Notes: generated from the letters alone by a model not told the origin. A stretch of 64,000 nucleotides of DNA from Chryseobacterium sp. E1 (GCA_019203745.1 CP078104.1:4712001-4776000), one strand, 5' to 3'. Counted from the stretch's first letter, positions 22,109 through 34,205 are shown. Translations and numbers: made by a program.

Positions 22109-22916
22109 ATGATTCAGTATTTAGATAACATTCAGCACAAAGATTCAAAGAACTTTTTCCTTATTGCAGGCCCATGTATTATTGAAGGGGAAGATATGGC
22201 ACTTAGGATTGCTGAAAAAGTAATCAACATTACAGACAAATATAATATTCCCTATATTTTTAAAGGAAGTTTCAAGAAGGCGAACAGAGCCGTGTAGACT
22301 CTTTTACGACGATTGGAGAAGAGAAATCTCTTGAAATCCTTAAAAAAGTAGGGGAGACTTTCAATATTCCGACAACAACGGATATTCATGAGAACGAGCA
22401 CGCAGCATTAGCAGCACAATATGTGGATGTATTACAGATTCCTGCATTTTTGGTACGTCAGACTGACCTTTTAGTTGCTGCAGCAAAAACAGGAAAATGC
22501 GTTTCTTTGAAAAAGGGCAGTTCCTTTCACCGGAATCAATGAAGTTTGCTGTTCAGAAAATTACAGATTCCGATAACCAGAAGGTAGCGATCATTGAAAG
22601 AGGAAATTCTTTCGGATACACAGATCTGATTGTGGATTACAGAGGAATTCCTACGATGAGAGAATATGCTCCGGTAATTTTAGATGTTACCCATTCTCTG
22701 CAGCAGCCCAATCAAAGCTCAGGAGTAACAGGAGGGAGACCGGATCTTATTGAAACCATTGCTAAAGCAGGAATTGCAGTAGGAGCAGATGGAATTTTCA
22801 TTGAAACACACCCTACACCGGAAACTGCATTATCTGATGGAGCCAATATGTTAAGACTGGATTTATTAGAAGATTTGTTACAAAAATTAACAAGAATTAG
22901 AGAATCGATTTTGTAA
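22109..22916 (+). CDS. kdsA: 3-deoxy-8-phosphooctulonate synthase (frame broken)
   Basis: Condenses phosphoenolpyruvate with arabinose-5-phosphate to Kdo-8-phosphate, the first committed Kdo step for LPS. Motifs: FFLIAGPCIIEGED, FKGSFKKANR, TTTDIHENEH, and C-terminal ADGIFIETHPTPETALSDGANML. Breaks near 22275-22285 and 22490-22497. Joined length about 271 aa, the usual size. The next Kdo gene, kdsB, is at 1381. No immediate operon partner. Confidence 0.96.
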
Positions 22917-22959
22917 TTGTTAAAAAAACATTAATTTTAGAAATTCTAAAATATTTCTT

Positions 22960-25196
22960 TTGAAAAAACTAGTTTTACCGCTAAGCCTTATGGTCCCTGT
23001 ACTGATTTTCTCGCAACACAGAAAAAGGATACAGCGACCGTTAAAGTGACCGATATAGAGGAAGTAGTCTTCCAGAAAAAGCAGTAGGAAGTACCAAAGA
23101 CATTACCAATGTCCGTATTTCAGCAAAAGATGCGAAAGCTGCTGCTACCATAAGTGGAGGAATTGAAGGATTGCTCAAAACACTTCCTTCCGTAAACTCC
23201 AATACCGAGCTGTCTTCCCAATATATGGTTCGTGGCGGAAACTATGATGAAAACCTTATCTACATCAATGATATTGAAATCTACAGACCTTTCCTGATCA
23301 GAAATTCTCAGCAGGAAGGTATGAGTATCATCAATCCGGATATGGTTTCTACGGTGAATTTCTCAGCAGGAGGATTTGAAGCCAAATATGGTGATAAAAT
23401 GTCTTCCGCTTTAAATATCTATTACCGTGAACCTGAAAAATTTGAAGTTTCAGGAGAAGCGAGTCTGATAGGAGGAAGGCTTACCACAGGTCTGGCTTCA
23501 AAAAATAAAAAGTTTACCGCTTTATTTTCAGGAAGATACAGAAATACGAACCTTGTTCTTAATACCTTAAAGGAAGATACAGATTTTAACCCTACCTATT
23601 GGGATTTCCAGTCTTACCTTAACTACCATGTCAATGAGAAGCTTTCTATGTCATTCATCGGATATTATTCCAAGAATGATTATGAAATGATTCCAAGGCA
23701 GAAAAGTGTAACATTCGGAAGTCTTCAGCAGCCTATTACTGTAAATATAGGATATGGAGGTAAAGAAAATGACCAGTATAAAAATATGATGGGGACATTT
23801 TCTGTGAATTATAAACCGGCGGATAACTGGAAGTTTACCCTGGATGCTTTTGCCTACCAGAACAGAGAAAAAGAATATTACAGCATACAATCGCAATATG
23901 AGCTGCAGACCTTTGATCCTAAAACCCAGGAACCTGTTGCATCCTATGATCTCGGTGGGCAGATAGATCATGCAAGAAACGATTTATTTGTAAGAACTTA
24001 TGGAACCCAATTCAGAGCAAAGTTTTCTCCTAACGTAAATACAGATTTTGAAGTAGGTTTTAAATATGAAAAAGAAAACCTGAAAGATAATACCAACGAA
24101 TGGAGATTGGTAGATTCTGCAGGGTACAGTATTCCAAGGCCTGATATTGATCCGAGAACAGGAGCAACGGGAGATCTTAAACTGGCCTATTATATTGCGG
24201 GACAAAATAATATTGAACCTTCAAGACTGTCTGCATATGCTCAGTATTCACAGAAATTCTATTGGGGAGCCAGTAAAGTATTTGTGAATGCAGGAGTAAG
24301 AGTGGCCAACTGGAGTTTCAACAAAGAAACCATATTCTCCCCAAGAGCCCAGTTTGCCATCAAACCGGATTGGGATAATGATATGTTGTTCAAACTTTCG
24401 GCGGGAATCTATTATCAGTCTCCTTTCTATAAAGAGATTAAAGACCTTGACGGAAATTTCAACTCCAATATAAAATCACAGCGTTCCATTCAGGTCATTC
24501 TTGCCAATGACTATGAATTTCAGATGTATGACAGACCGTTTAAGCTGACTACGGAACTTTATTATAAGAAAATGGATAACCTGATCCCGTATTATATGGA
24601 TAATGTAAGAATCCGTTATTCCGGAGCCAATAATGCTAAAGGCTATTCATATGGTATTGATACCAGATTGTTCGGTGAATTTGTTCCTGGAGTAGATTCA
24701 TGGCTTTCTGCAAGTTATGCGAGAGTGTATGAAAATATTGGCGGAAGAGGAGATATTCCGAGACCTACGGACCAAAGATTCAGATTTGCCATGTTCTATC
24801 AGGATTATATGCCGCAGTTCCGTCTATGAGGGTAAACCTTACTTTGGTGTATGCGATGGGTCTGCCAACAGGGGCTCCTGTAATGTTTGACAGCAACGGG
24901 CAGCCTGATTTTAATTCTGCTTACAAGTTCCAGAAAACACTTCCGGCTTATAAAAGGGTAGATATCGGATTAACCAAAGTATTTATTGATCCTAAAGATA
25001 AAAAGAGCAGATCGGGATTCTGGGGAATTTCCAGGAACTGACGTTAGGTGTTCAGGTTTTCAACGCATTTAATATCAATAATACGGTTGCAAACCAATGG
25101 ATCACAGATTATAACTCTTCCAACACCAATCTTTATCCGGTTCCGGTACGTCTTACAGGGCGTTTCTTTAATGTGAAACTGGAATTTAAATTGTAA
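22960..25196 (+). CDS. TonB-dependent outer-membrane receptor (frame broken)
   Basis: Outer-membrane beta-barrel of about 745 aa with signal peptide (from TTG 22960, LKKLVLPLSLMVPVLIFSQ) directly followed by the plug: GGIEGLLKTLPSVNSNTELS, YMVRGGNYDENLIYIND, NPDMVSTVNFSAGGFEAKYG. The barrel ends with VRLTGRFFNVKLEFKL, a typical terminal strand with aromatic/hydrophobic alternation. There is no CarboxypepD-regulatory domain at the front and no SusD partner. Breaks near 23010, 23075, 24826 and 25030. The imported ligand cannot be told; an ATG may be lost in the 5' errors. Confidence 0.9.
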
Positions 25197-25238
25197 AATC
25201 TGCTTAATGAGCATAATCTGCGGAAGCAATTAAAATAA

Positions 25239-25270
25239 AAAAACCTCTGAAAAATAATTCAGAGGTTTTT
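25239..25270 (+). terminator. Terminator of the TonB receptor gene
   Basis: AAAAACCTCTGAA pairs with TTCAGAGGTTTTT around a 5-6 base loop. Confidence 0.92.
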
Positions 25271-25331
25271 ATTTACCTTAATTTTATAACAATAGTACCG
25301 AATTTTATAACAATGGTTTTCCGGATATTTC

Positions 25332-25339
25332 TATCTTTG
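25332..25339 (+). promoter_or_regulatory. Promoter -7 element just before the HYC_CC_PP gene
   Basis: TATCTTTG fits TAnnTTTG and lies only nine bases upstream of ATG 25348, so the transcript would be almost leaderless. Confidence 0.55.
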
Positions 25340-25347
25340 TGCTATCA

Positions 25348-25726
25348 ATGAAAAAGATTCTTGCCATATTGTTCTCTGTTTTCTACTTCGGATTTTCTTC
25401 CGGAGCAGCTTTCAGCGTTCATTATTGTATGCAGGAATTTGTTTCCGTAAGCCAGAAAACAGATGATATCTGTGGGAAATGTGGGGTTAAAGATAAAAAA
25501 GCTGCTGCAAAACAGAGATCAAAGTCGTAAAGGTAGATGATTCCCAGAAATCTGATCTTCTTAAAATTGATTTTTTAAGCGCTGTATCAGAAATTCCGGT
25601 GAAGCATCAGTTCGCCGTTATCGACAAATCTTTTCAGCCACAAAGTTTACACAAATTCAGATCAATGCACCGCCGGAGTACAGGCCTGTGCCTATCTACA
25701 TTAATCATTGTAATTTTAGAATTTAG
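25348..25726 (+). CDS. HYC_CC_PP family secreted protein (frame broken)
   Basis: Small secreted protein, about 126 aa, with signal peptide and the three signatures that name the family: SVHYCMQEF, a Gly-Cys-Cys-Lys site after KCGVKDKK, and Ala-Pro-Pro near the C-terminus (INAPPEYRPVPIYINH). A G is missing near 25500, giving AAAK instead of GCCK, and T residues are missing near 25640. Cys and His content suggests metal binding, and the downstream genes are a copper/metal set. The exact role is unknown. Confidence 0.8.
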
Positions 25727-25842
25727 AATCCGTCAGTCGTTTTCGGTGTTGTGATAACATCGTTACCAATGTCATGTCTCAACGCATTACCTGTGCGTTA
25801 CCTTTATTCTTTATAAAAAAATTAATTCTAAAATTTTAAACA

Positions 25843-26316
25843 ATGAAAAAGTATATCATTACAGCAGCCCTGTCTTTATTTTCAATTATTTCACTTTCAG
25901 CACAGTCTAAAAAAGACGCTCAGGTTTCAAAACTGTATCAGAACTATATTGCCATCAAATCGGCTTTAGCTTCAGATGATGCAGACAAGACATCGAAAGC
26001 TGCTACGGAATTCATTAAAACTGCTTCTACAATCGATTATAAATTGGTTTCAGAAGGAAATCTTAATATTCTGAGAAAAGATGCTTCCGCCATTTCAGAA
26101 GCGAGAAATGTGGCCGCTCAAAGAGAAAATTTCTTCAATCTTTCAGATAATATGATTGCCCTTACAAAGGAATTCAAATTATCTGAAAAACCGGTTTATG
26201 TACAATATTGTCCGATGGCCGACGGGAATTGGTTAAGTGATGAAAAACAGATCATGAACCCGTACTACGGAAAATCTATGCTTTCATGCGGAAGTGTAAA
26301 GTCAGAAATTAAATAA
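25843..26316 (+). CDS. DUF3347 domain secreted protein
   Basis: 157 aa, intact, with signal peptide (MKKYIITAALSLFSIISLSA). DUF3347 features: LYQNYIAIKSALASDDADKT and the C-terminal YVQYCPMADGNWLSDEKQI with NPYYGKSMLSCG, whose two Cys could bind metal. DUF3347 proteins accompany copper efflux and metal-resistance genes in Bacteroidota. A paralogue lies at 29136 on the other side of the multicopper oxidase. Confidence 0.92.
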   Translation: MKKYIITAALSLFSIISLSAQSKKDAQVSKLYQNYIAIKSALASDDADKTSKAATEFIKTASTIDYKLVSEGNLNILRKDASAISEARNVAAQRENFFNLSDNMIALTKEFKLSEKPVYVQYCPMADGNWLSDEKQIMNPYYGKSMLSCGSVKSEIK

Positions 26317-26405
26317 GTATTGCATTAATCTTTTAAACAATGAGTTGTGGAGTTTAATTCATTTTAAACTTTAAGCTCTGCAACTTCTATAAAGTTCGGA
26401 ATATT

Positions 26406-29108
26406 ATGAAAAAAATAATGATGTTTCTGGTACTTTTGTTATCTGTTTTTACCTTCGCACAAACCACAAAGACCTATTATACCTGTCCCATGCACCCTGA
26501 AGTAGTCTCTTCAAAACCTGGAGAATGCCCGAAGTGCAAGATGACATTGGTAAAGAAAACGGTTGTAACAAAGCCTGTGGTAAAACCAACGCCTAAAGCA
26601 GAGACAAAAACAAAACCGGTAGAAGCAAAAATAAATAAGTCAAAAACAGATATTAAAAAAGCTGAAGAAACTAAGAAAGTAAATACAGCAGCTCAATCGA
26701 AATCAACTTATACCTGCCCAATGCATCCTGAAGTGATTTCGGACAAACCAGGAAAATGTCCTAAATGCGGAATGGAGCTGGTAGAAAAAGAAAGCCATCA
26801 GCATAATGCAGTTGAGGATGGAAAAGAAGAAAAGTCTGTTTTAAAAAGAAATTCAGAAAACGGGAAAGTTACTTTTGGCGGGAAAACAGTTCGTTATGAT
26901 CTGTATGTAAAGGATACGATTGTCAATTTTACAGGAAAAAACAGGAGAGCCCTTGCGATCAACGGTAAACTTCAGGCTCCTACACTGTATTTTACAGAAG
27001 GAGATACAGCTGAAATTTATCTGCACAATATGCTTAAGGAAAATACAGGCCTTCACTGGCATGGGGTGATTCTTCCCAATGAACATGACGGTGTTCCGTA
27101 TCTTACCACAAAACCTGTAAAACCAGGCGAAACGCACCTATATAAATTTAAAATCTCTCAAAACGGAACCTACTGGTATCATTCTCATGAAGCGCTGCAG
27201 GAACAGATCGGGATGAACGGAATTCTGGTATTTAAAAAGAGAGAAGGCGAGCCAAAAACCGGATATAATGCAGAAATTCCTGTCTTATTAGGAGATTGGA
27301 GTGATGATGATCCTATGCAGATTGCCCGCAGACTTCACATGGCCAATACAGATTGGTATGCTGTGAAAAAAATGCAGTGCAGAGTTACTGGGAAGCGATT
27401 AAATCCGGAAACTTCGGTACCAAGGCACTGAATGAATGGAAAAGAATGGAAGCCATGGATGTAAGTGATGTATATTACGATAAATTCCTGATCAATGGAG
27501 TGCCCAGTTCGGATTATTCAAATCTGAAGGCAGGGGATAAAGTAAGACTGCGAGTTGCCAACGGAGGTTCATCCACTTATTTCTGGCTGAATTATGGTGG
27601 CGGAAAAATAAAAGTAGTCGGTAATGACGGAAATGATGTGGTTCCTGTAGAAGTAGACCGATTGATTGTAGGGGTTTCTGAAACCTATGATATTGAAGTT
27701 ATGATTCCTGAAAATAAAAGCTTTGAATTCAGGGCTACCTCGGAAGACAGAATAGGGCATGCGTCCCTTTGGCTAGGTTCCGGTGATAAAGTAGAAGCTC
27801 CCAATCTGCCAAGACTGATGCTTTTTGAAGGGATGAAAATGATGAACGGAATGATGGAAATGAGCGGAAATATGAAGCCAATGAATATGACGATGGGGAA
27901 TCAGATGATGGATATGAACGAAGTGATGTATCCTGAACTTCCGGAAAGCCAGAGAAAGCAGACCATGAAGCATATGAACGAAATGATGGGAGTAAAAACG
28001 AAGGAGGAGAAAAAGACTGAAGATCATTCTCAACATGCCGGAATGGATATGAAGGAGGAGAAAACCATCAAAAGGTTATCTTACAATATTTTAAAGTCTC
28101 CTGAAAAAACGATCCTTCCTACAGACAGCATCCGTGAAATGAAGTTTACACTGGAAGGAAATATGAACCATTATCTGTGGACCCTTGATAACAAAACGGT
28201 GACCGAGACAGATAAAATCCTGGTAAAAAAGGAGAAATCCTTAGGATTAAACTGTACAACAACTCCATGATGCGCCACCCGATGCACCTTCACGGGCATG
28301 ATTTCAGACTGATCAATTCAAAAGGAGAATACTCACCACTGAAAAATGTAGTGGATATCATGCCGATGGAAACGGTTACGATTGAATTTGCAGCCAATCA
28401 GGACGGAGACTGGTTTTTCCACTGTCATATCCTGTATCATATGATGGCGGGAATGGGCAGAATCTTCAGTTATGAAAACTCTAAACCGAATCCACAGCTT
28501 CCCAACAGAAAACTGGCCTGGAAAAACTTCCTGAAAGACAATAAAATGGTAAGCTCTATGGCTATGCTGGATGTAGCAAGCAACAAAATACATGCAGAAA
28601 CCATGACAATGTTCGGACCAAGATGGGCGAACCTGAACGAATTTCATACCAACTGGAACTTCGATCATTTTGAAGGAAGTGCAAAAGTAGGACGATTTTT
28701 AGGAAAATTCCAATGGGCATTGCCTTATGCAGGAGTAAGGGTTCAGAAGAATCATGAGATCATGGAAAGACAGATGGCAGAAGATATGGGCATGGATTTC
28801 CATGGCAAAAAAACCTGGTTTGGGCAGCAGAAAGCTTCCAAAAACAAACTGGCTTTCATGGTGGGGATGCAATACGTTCTGCCCATGCTTATTACTGCTG
28901 ATGCAAGTATTGATCAGAATGGTAAAGTTTTACTGGAACTGAGCAGGAAGATATCCCGCTTTCCAGAAGGCTGAGAGGGAATTTCAGTGTCAATTCCGAT
29001 GGAGAGTTTTCAACGGGAGTAAGATATATCCTGCAAAAATGGTTATCCGTTTCCGGAAATTATGATAATGAAATGGGCTGGGGAGCCGGTCTTACCTTAA
29101 CGTATTAA
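26406..29108 (+). CDS. Multicopper oxidase with two N-terminal heavy-metal-binding modules and a barrel-like tail (frame broken)
   Basis: Periplasmic/envelope copper-resistance protein, about 900 aa. After a signal peptide come two copies of the heavy-metal-binding motif (YTCPMHPEV ... CPKCKM at ~22-50, and YTCPMHPEV ... CPKCGM at ~100-128), then cupredoxin domains with copper ligands HWHG (~217), YWYHSH (~256), HPMHLHGHDF (~625) and FHCHILYHMMAGM (~672). A Met-rich loop (MMNGMMEMSGNMKPMNM) lies between, as in CopA/PcoA. The final ~150 residues (KFQWALPYAGVRVQ, ending GWGAGLTLTY) look like strands of the CopB outer-membrane domain. Breaks near 27350-27390, 28240-28267 and 28950. Confidence 0.9.
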
Positions 29109-29135
29109 TTTTAAGCATATTATTTTAAAAAAACA

Positions 29136-29762
29136 ATGAAAAATATAATAACCGTATTATTGGCGGGAGCTACTTTATACTCCTGTAATAAACCCGAAAA
29201 TAAAGTCTCTGAAAATAAAGCAACAGAGCAGGAAATCAAAACTGTAGACGCCCCGGAACCTGCTGAAACTTCAGACCAGGAGGTAAAAGAAAGTCCGGAA
29301 GAAAATAAAAAGAAACAGTTGAGCTTTCAGCTTTTCCGGTTCAGCAGATTATTAAAGGCTATCTCTCTTTAAAAAATGCCCTGGCACAGGATGATTCTAA
29401 AAAGCTTCCGATGCTGCTAAAAACCTGTTTTCTGTATTAAAGAAAATAGATATCAGTAAGACCGATGCTAAAAGCAATTCTGAACTGCGTGATATTCTGG
29501 AAAGTGCTTCAGAAAATGCAGAACATATTGGAGACAATGCTGAAGATATAGCACACCAGAGAGAACATTTACTTTCGTTGAGTAATGATATTACAGATCT
29601 GATTGGAGAAGTGGGAACCAGCGGTTTAAAATTATATCAGGATTTCTGCCCTATGTACAATAATGGGAAAGGAGGAACCTGGATCAGTGAGACAAAGGAA
29701 ATTGTAAATCCTTATGAAGGAACAAAAATGCTCAACTGCGGATCTGTAAAAAGGTTTTGTAG
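29136..29762 (+). CDS. DUF3347 lipoprotein (frame broken)
   Basis: About 208 aa with a lipoprotein signal (LLAGATLYSC), a Glu/Lys-rich linker, and a DUF3347 domain (GYLSLKNALAQDDSKK, then DFCPMYNNGKGGTWISETKE and GTKMLNCGSVK). Breaks near 29310-29320, 29400 and 29745-29755. Paralogue of 25843, with the same paired-Cys C-terminus. Starts 27 bp after the oxidase gene and ends a few bases before the next, so it is in the same operon. Confidence 0.88.
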
Positions 29763-29766
29763 AAAA

Positions 29767-30224
29767 ATGAACCGTTCTTTTACAAGAATATTTTTAGGGG
29801 TATCCTTATCTTCTTAATCATTCAGGTGATTCAGCCTGTCCGTAATATTGATTATGGACAGGTACCTTCCTCTGATATTTCAAAAGTGTATAAGGTCCCT
29901 GAAAATATACAGTCAATTTTAAGAACCTCATGCTACGATTGCCATAGTAATTCAACGGATTACCCTGTTTATGGATACATTCAGCCATTCAGTTTTTTTC
30001 TTGAAAATCACATCAAAGAAGGGAAAAAGAACTGAATTTTAATGAATGGGGCTTTATAGCAAAAGGAAACGGTCTCATAAACTGGACGCTGTTGAGAATC
30101 AGATCAGGCAGAGAAAATGCCACTTCCTTCATATCTTTATCTCCATCAGGGCGCAAAGTTGTCTGATGAAAAGATCAAAGAAATTGTTGACTGGATAGAA
30201 TCAGTTCGTACAGAAAACCTATAA
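29767..30224 (+). CDS. Haem-binding domain protein with one CxxCH site (frame broken)
   Basis: About 152 aa: a hydrophobic N-terminal anchor, then the haem-binding domain with RTSCYDCHSNSTDYPVYGYI, one c-type haem site, followed by FFLENHIKEGKKNLNFNEW and LSDEKIKEIVDWIESV. Breaks near 29795-29805 and 30028-30130. Last gene of the copper/metal operon before the terminator, suggesting an electron-transfer role in the periplasm for the oxidase or a related step; this is inference from position. Confidence 0.85.
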
Positions 30225-30233
30225 GTAAAACAA

Positions 30234-30261
30234 AAAACCATCTCATTGTAGAGATGGTTTT
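30234..30261 (+). terminator. Terminator of the metal-resistance operon
   Basis: AAAACCATCTC pairs with GAGATGGTTTT around ATTGTA. It lies between convergent genes and works in both directions. Confidence 0.92.
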
Positions 30262-30280
30262 GTTTGTTTAATAAGCTATT

Positions 30281-32307
30281 TTATTTAGCAACTTCCGCTG
30301 TTTTTACTTTTTCAGCGGGTTTGTAAGTTACTTTTTTGATGTCTACGGTCATTTCCTTCAGACGCTTTGCCACGTTCTCAGGCATGTCTTTCTGGTATCT
30401 TCCGCCAATAACTTCGGAAAGGAATTTTTCTGTTTCAGCATACATGGCCATATTATTGACAGGTTTACGGAATCCGTGGCCTTCATCATCGGCCAGAATA
30501 TAATTTACCTTCTTACCTTTGTCACGTAATGCAATGACAATCTGATCTGCTTCAGCCTGTTTCACCCTTGGGTCATTGGCTCCCTGAACAATCAATAACG
30601 GTTTGTTGATTTTGTCTACACTAAATAACGGGCTTGCTTCCTGCATTCTTTTTTACCTTCTTCAGTTCTAGGATCTCCTAACATACCATAGAGGAAAGCA
30701 CGGCCTGATTCCCAGTAAGCAGGTACAGAATCCAGCAGCGTAAAAAGATTACTTGGTCCTACAATATCTACTCCCGCAGCATATACATCCGGTGTAAATG
30801 CCAAGCCTGCCAGTGTAGCATATCCGCCATAGCTTCCGCCCATAATGGCTACTTTATTTTTATCTGCAATTCCCTGATCAATCAGGTATTTTACGCCCCA
30901 GGTAATGTCATCCTGCATCAGTTTTCCCCATTGAAGATCTCCTCCGTTCTGGAATTTTTTACCATATCCGCCACTGGCTCTGAAGTTCGGCTGTAGTACA
31001 GCATATCCTCTGTTGGCTAAGAACTGTACGGTTGAATTGTATCCCCAATAGTCTCTGGGGCCTTTCGGACCTCCATGCACCAGAACCACTACAGCAATAT
31101 TTTTTCCATTCGATCCTGCCGGTAAAGTCAGGTAAGCCGGAATTTCAAGCCCGTCACTGCTTTTATAGGAAATAGGAGTCATTGCTGCCAGATACTTTTC
31201 CACTTTTTCAATTCTGCTCTTGGTGTGTACTGGAAGATCAGCTGTCTGGTTTTAGCATCAAAGAAATACGCTTCAGAAGCATATTTGTCACCCCATACCG
31301 AAACCAGAAATTTAGAATAATCTTTTGTAGAGCTGGCAAAATTAACTTCTCTTCCCGGGAATTTACTTTGAAGGAATTTATAGTTATCTTCCCAGGTTTT
31401 ATCTTTCCAGTAATACTCTGTTTTATCTCCCGTATATGACGTGGAAATGATCTTCCTGGTATTTCTGTCCATAGACAGTCCTCCGAAATCTACTTTTCCT
31501 TTAGGGTCTGCTTCAACTTTTGTGATTTGCTTTGTTTTCGGATCCATCAGGAATAGAGCGGACTTATCCAGGTCTCCTTTATTGGTAACCAGATAAAATT
31601 TGGAATTATCTTCATTCCAGTTTGAGATATAGGCATTTTCCGTCACCAGGGTTTCGTAGATAGGAGTCAGTTTATCTCCGTCCTTGTAAAGGAATTGGGT
31701 AGTTCCTTATCATCGGTTTTGGATAATACTCTCAGTTTTTCATCCCAGTCGAAGTCATATCCTGTAACACGGTCGGTATTTTCATATAACTTTTCATTTC
31801 TCCTGTTGAAATTTTCAAAGAATAGAGATCATGCCAGGCCTTATCTCTGTTATTTAAACCAACCATCAGCAAATCGGGATCTTTTCTGCTCACCATATAA
31901 ATCTGGGCAGCAACTTCTTTGAGAGGTGATATTCCTTGATGTGGGAACTCCGGTTGTTGCTTTGGCCATAGGATCTACAGCAAAAATATTCATGTTTTCA
32001 TCCCCGTTATTATCTTTTACATATAGGATATATTTTCCGTCTTCTGACCAGAAATAACCATTCAGGGACGTTTACTATCAGTTAACGGACGGGCTTTATC
32101 AAAAGGATCATCAATTTTTTTCACCCATATATTCATAATTCCTCCGTATTCTTTTGTAAAAGAAATCCATTTTCCATCCGGACTTAACTGTCCTCCTGAG
32201 ATCTCAGGATTACCGAAGAACAATCCTCTGTCCAGTAACGGGACCTCCTGTGCCTGCGCTGTATTGATCCCTATCATCAGGAGCAGCGCATAAAAGATTT
32301 TTTTCAT
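30281..32307 (-). CDS. S9-family prolyl oligopeptidase-type peptidase (frame broken)
   Basis: Secreted serine peptidase, about 675 aa, with signal peptide (MKKIFYALLLMIGINTAQAQ), an N-terminal beta-propeller (SPDGKWISFTKEYG) and a C-terminal alpha/beta hydrolase. Catalytic residues: Ser in GGSYGGYATL (~489), Asp in VQGANDPRVKQ, His in DDEGHGF. Breaks near 32060, 31915, 31695, 31190 and 30640-30650. Likely a periplasmic dipeptidyl or oligopeptide peptidase. Transcribed alone. Confidence 0.93.
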
Positions 32308-32391
32308 GTTTTAATTTTTAGTTGTTATTAATATTTCGGATATTTTTTATACTTAAAGATAATTATTCTTAAAATCTTATAAAAGTGTGTT

Positions 32392-33509
32392 TTACATTTC
32401 GAGTTCTATAATCTTCTTTGCCATTTTCTGATTCATACTTTCCGGAATCATGCCCATCAGGAAGTTCGGAATACATTTCCATGTTCCCATTGTGATATTT
32501 TTCCGATGGTACGGCTTGTATTGACGATATAGTCTACTTTTTTTCGTCTGATGTTCTGAAATTCTTCAAATACAGCATTAAAATCTCTGTTTGTTTCTAA
32601 CAATCTGCCGATAATATAGGCATCTTCAATAGCCTGACAGGCGCCTTGGCCCATATTCGAGTAGCGGCGTGAGCTGCATCACCAATCAGGCATAAATTTT
32701 CTGCATACCATTTGGGAATAGGGGCGAGGTCTGAAATGTCATTACAGATTATATTTTCTTCTGCTGTAGCTTCAATCAACTGTAGGACCAGAGGAGCAAA
32801 ATCTTTGAAAATATCAATAAGTTTCAGGTATCTGCCAAAGCTCTTTTCATTGATACAGGCATACCAGTATACCTTTCTCTCAGAAATCTTTACAAAACCG
32901 AAACGTTTTCCTTTTCCCCACATTTCAAAAGCTTCATGATGATTCTGTTCCGGAAGTTCAAAATCTACCAGTCCACGCCAGCATTTTTGTCCCGAACTCC
33001 TGATGATTCCTGTTTTTAAGATCTGATTTCTGATGGCAGATTTTATACCATCTGCACCAAATACGATATTACTTTCAATTTGAGCCCCGTTTTCAAAATC
33101 TAAAGTATAATTTTCATTTTTTCCTATCTTTTGTAAAGAATGCGCCAGTTTAATGGAGTTTTTATCCAGATTTTCAGTAAGAATTCTCTGAAGTTCAGCC
33201 CGGTGAATGGCAACATTGCAGGAATTGTACTGAGTTTCCAGATCCAGGATCTCTGTTTTTGAAAATACCCGCATTGATTCATTGGCCAGACTGATCCTGT
33301 GAATTTTATTTCCTGCATTTTCAATTTTTTTCTTTGAGGCCCAGCCGGTCAAAAACCTGCATAGCATTAACGGCCATCATGATTCCGGCTCCCACGGGCT
33401 TTATTTCCGGGGCAGATTCGTAGATCGTGAAATCATATTCATGTTGCTTCAGAATGTTGCCAAGGGTGAGACCGCCAATTCCGGCTCCTATTATTGAAAT
33501 GGTGTTCAT
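32392..33509 (-). CDS. FAD-dependent monooxygenase (frame broken)
   Basis: Aromatic-hydroxylase-type flavoprotein, about 373 aa. Motifs: N-terminal Rossmann ISIIGAGIGGLTLGNIL, the mid-domain FGADGIKSAIRNQ (DG motif), and the second FAD motif NLCLIGDAAHAA followed, after repair, by TPNMGQGACQAIEDA. Breaks near 33320, 32660 and 32475. Substrate unknown; neighbours give no pathway. Confidence 0.9.
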
Positions 33510-33599
33510 CAGAGGTTGTTATGTTTGTATTTTAAAAGTACCAGAATTTATTTATCTCCGATAAAGTTGACTGATGTTTTTATAATTGCCACTAATGCA

Positions 33600-33700
33600 A
33601 GAATGAAAAGTGGTGATGAAATTTTCTCGCAAATCAGGTATTTTTCTCCATAAACATCTGCGTAATCTGCAAAATCAGCGAGAAATTATAGTATGAGAAT
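33600..33700. repeat. Dispersed intergenic repeat copy
   Basis: ATCTGCGTAATCTGCAAAAT followed by CAGCGAGAAA, read in reverse, matches the CTCGCAGATCTTGCTGATC text at ~21794. Both copies lie between genes. Confidence 0.55.
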
Positions 33701-33704
33701 CATT

Positions 33705-34205
33705 TTATAATGTTAAAATATAACTTTCCGATACTTTTTTAAAACCATATTTACTGAAAAAATGATGAGCTCCATGATTATTGATTCCACTTTCCAGCAG
33801 AATGAAACTGATGTTCCAGCTCTTAGATTCCTGAATAGCTTTTTCTAAAAGCTGACTTCCCAGAGATTGTCCTCTTACTGATTGGTCCAGAAGCATATCC
33901 TCTAAAATAGCATACTTTTTAAAAGGGCTGTTGATCACATTGAAAACCATCATTCCCACAATATCGCCATGTTCATTTTCTGCAATTAAAATATTGAGTT
34001 TTGAGCTCCCGTCAGAATTGAAATCTGTGAGCAGCTGCTCCGTAAGAATCACTTCCAGATCAGGATTCCAGTGATGAGAATCCAGTGCTCTGCCGGACAT
34101 CATTTCGCCATGGGAAATATAAGAGTCCGTCTTATGGGTAATAAAGAAATCTACAAGTTCTTTAATCCGGGCTTTATCGGTGAGCCATTTTGTGGTATAT
34201 TTCAT
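33705..34205 (-). CDS. GNAT-family N-acetyltransferase
   Basis: 166 aa, intact. The acetyl-CoA motif SVRGQSLGSQLLEKAIQE (R/QxxGxG/A) is followed by the usual ILLESGINNHGAHHFFSKYGF. Substrate unknown. The neighbouring 2OG oxygenase gene ends 90 bp upstream of its start, so cotranscription is possible. Confidence 0.9.
   Translation of the reverse strand: MKYTTKWLTDKARIKELVDFFITHKTDSYISHGEMMSGRALDSHHWNPDLEVILTEQLLTDFNSDGSSKLNILIAENEHGDIVGMMVFNVINSPFKKYAILEDMLLDQSVRGQSLGSQLLEKAIQESKSWNISFILLESGINNHGAHHFFSKYGFKKVSESYILTL

Noticed and set aside
32392..33509. Tetracycline-inactivating TetX-type monooxygenase
   Set aside because: FAD motifs are shared by all group A flavoprotein monooxygenases; nothing specific to TetX substrate binding could be identified by reading.
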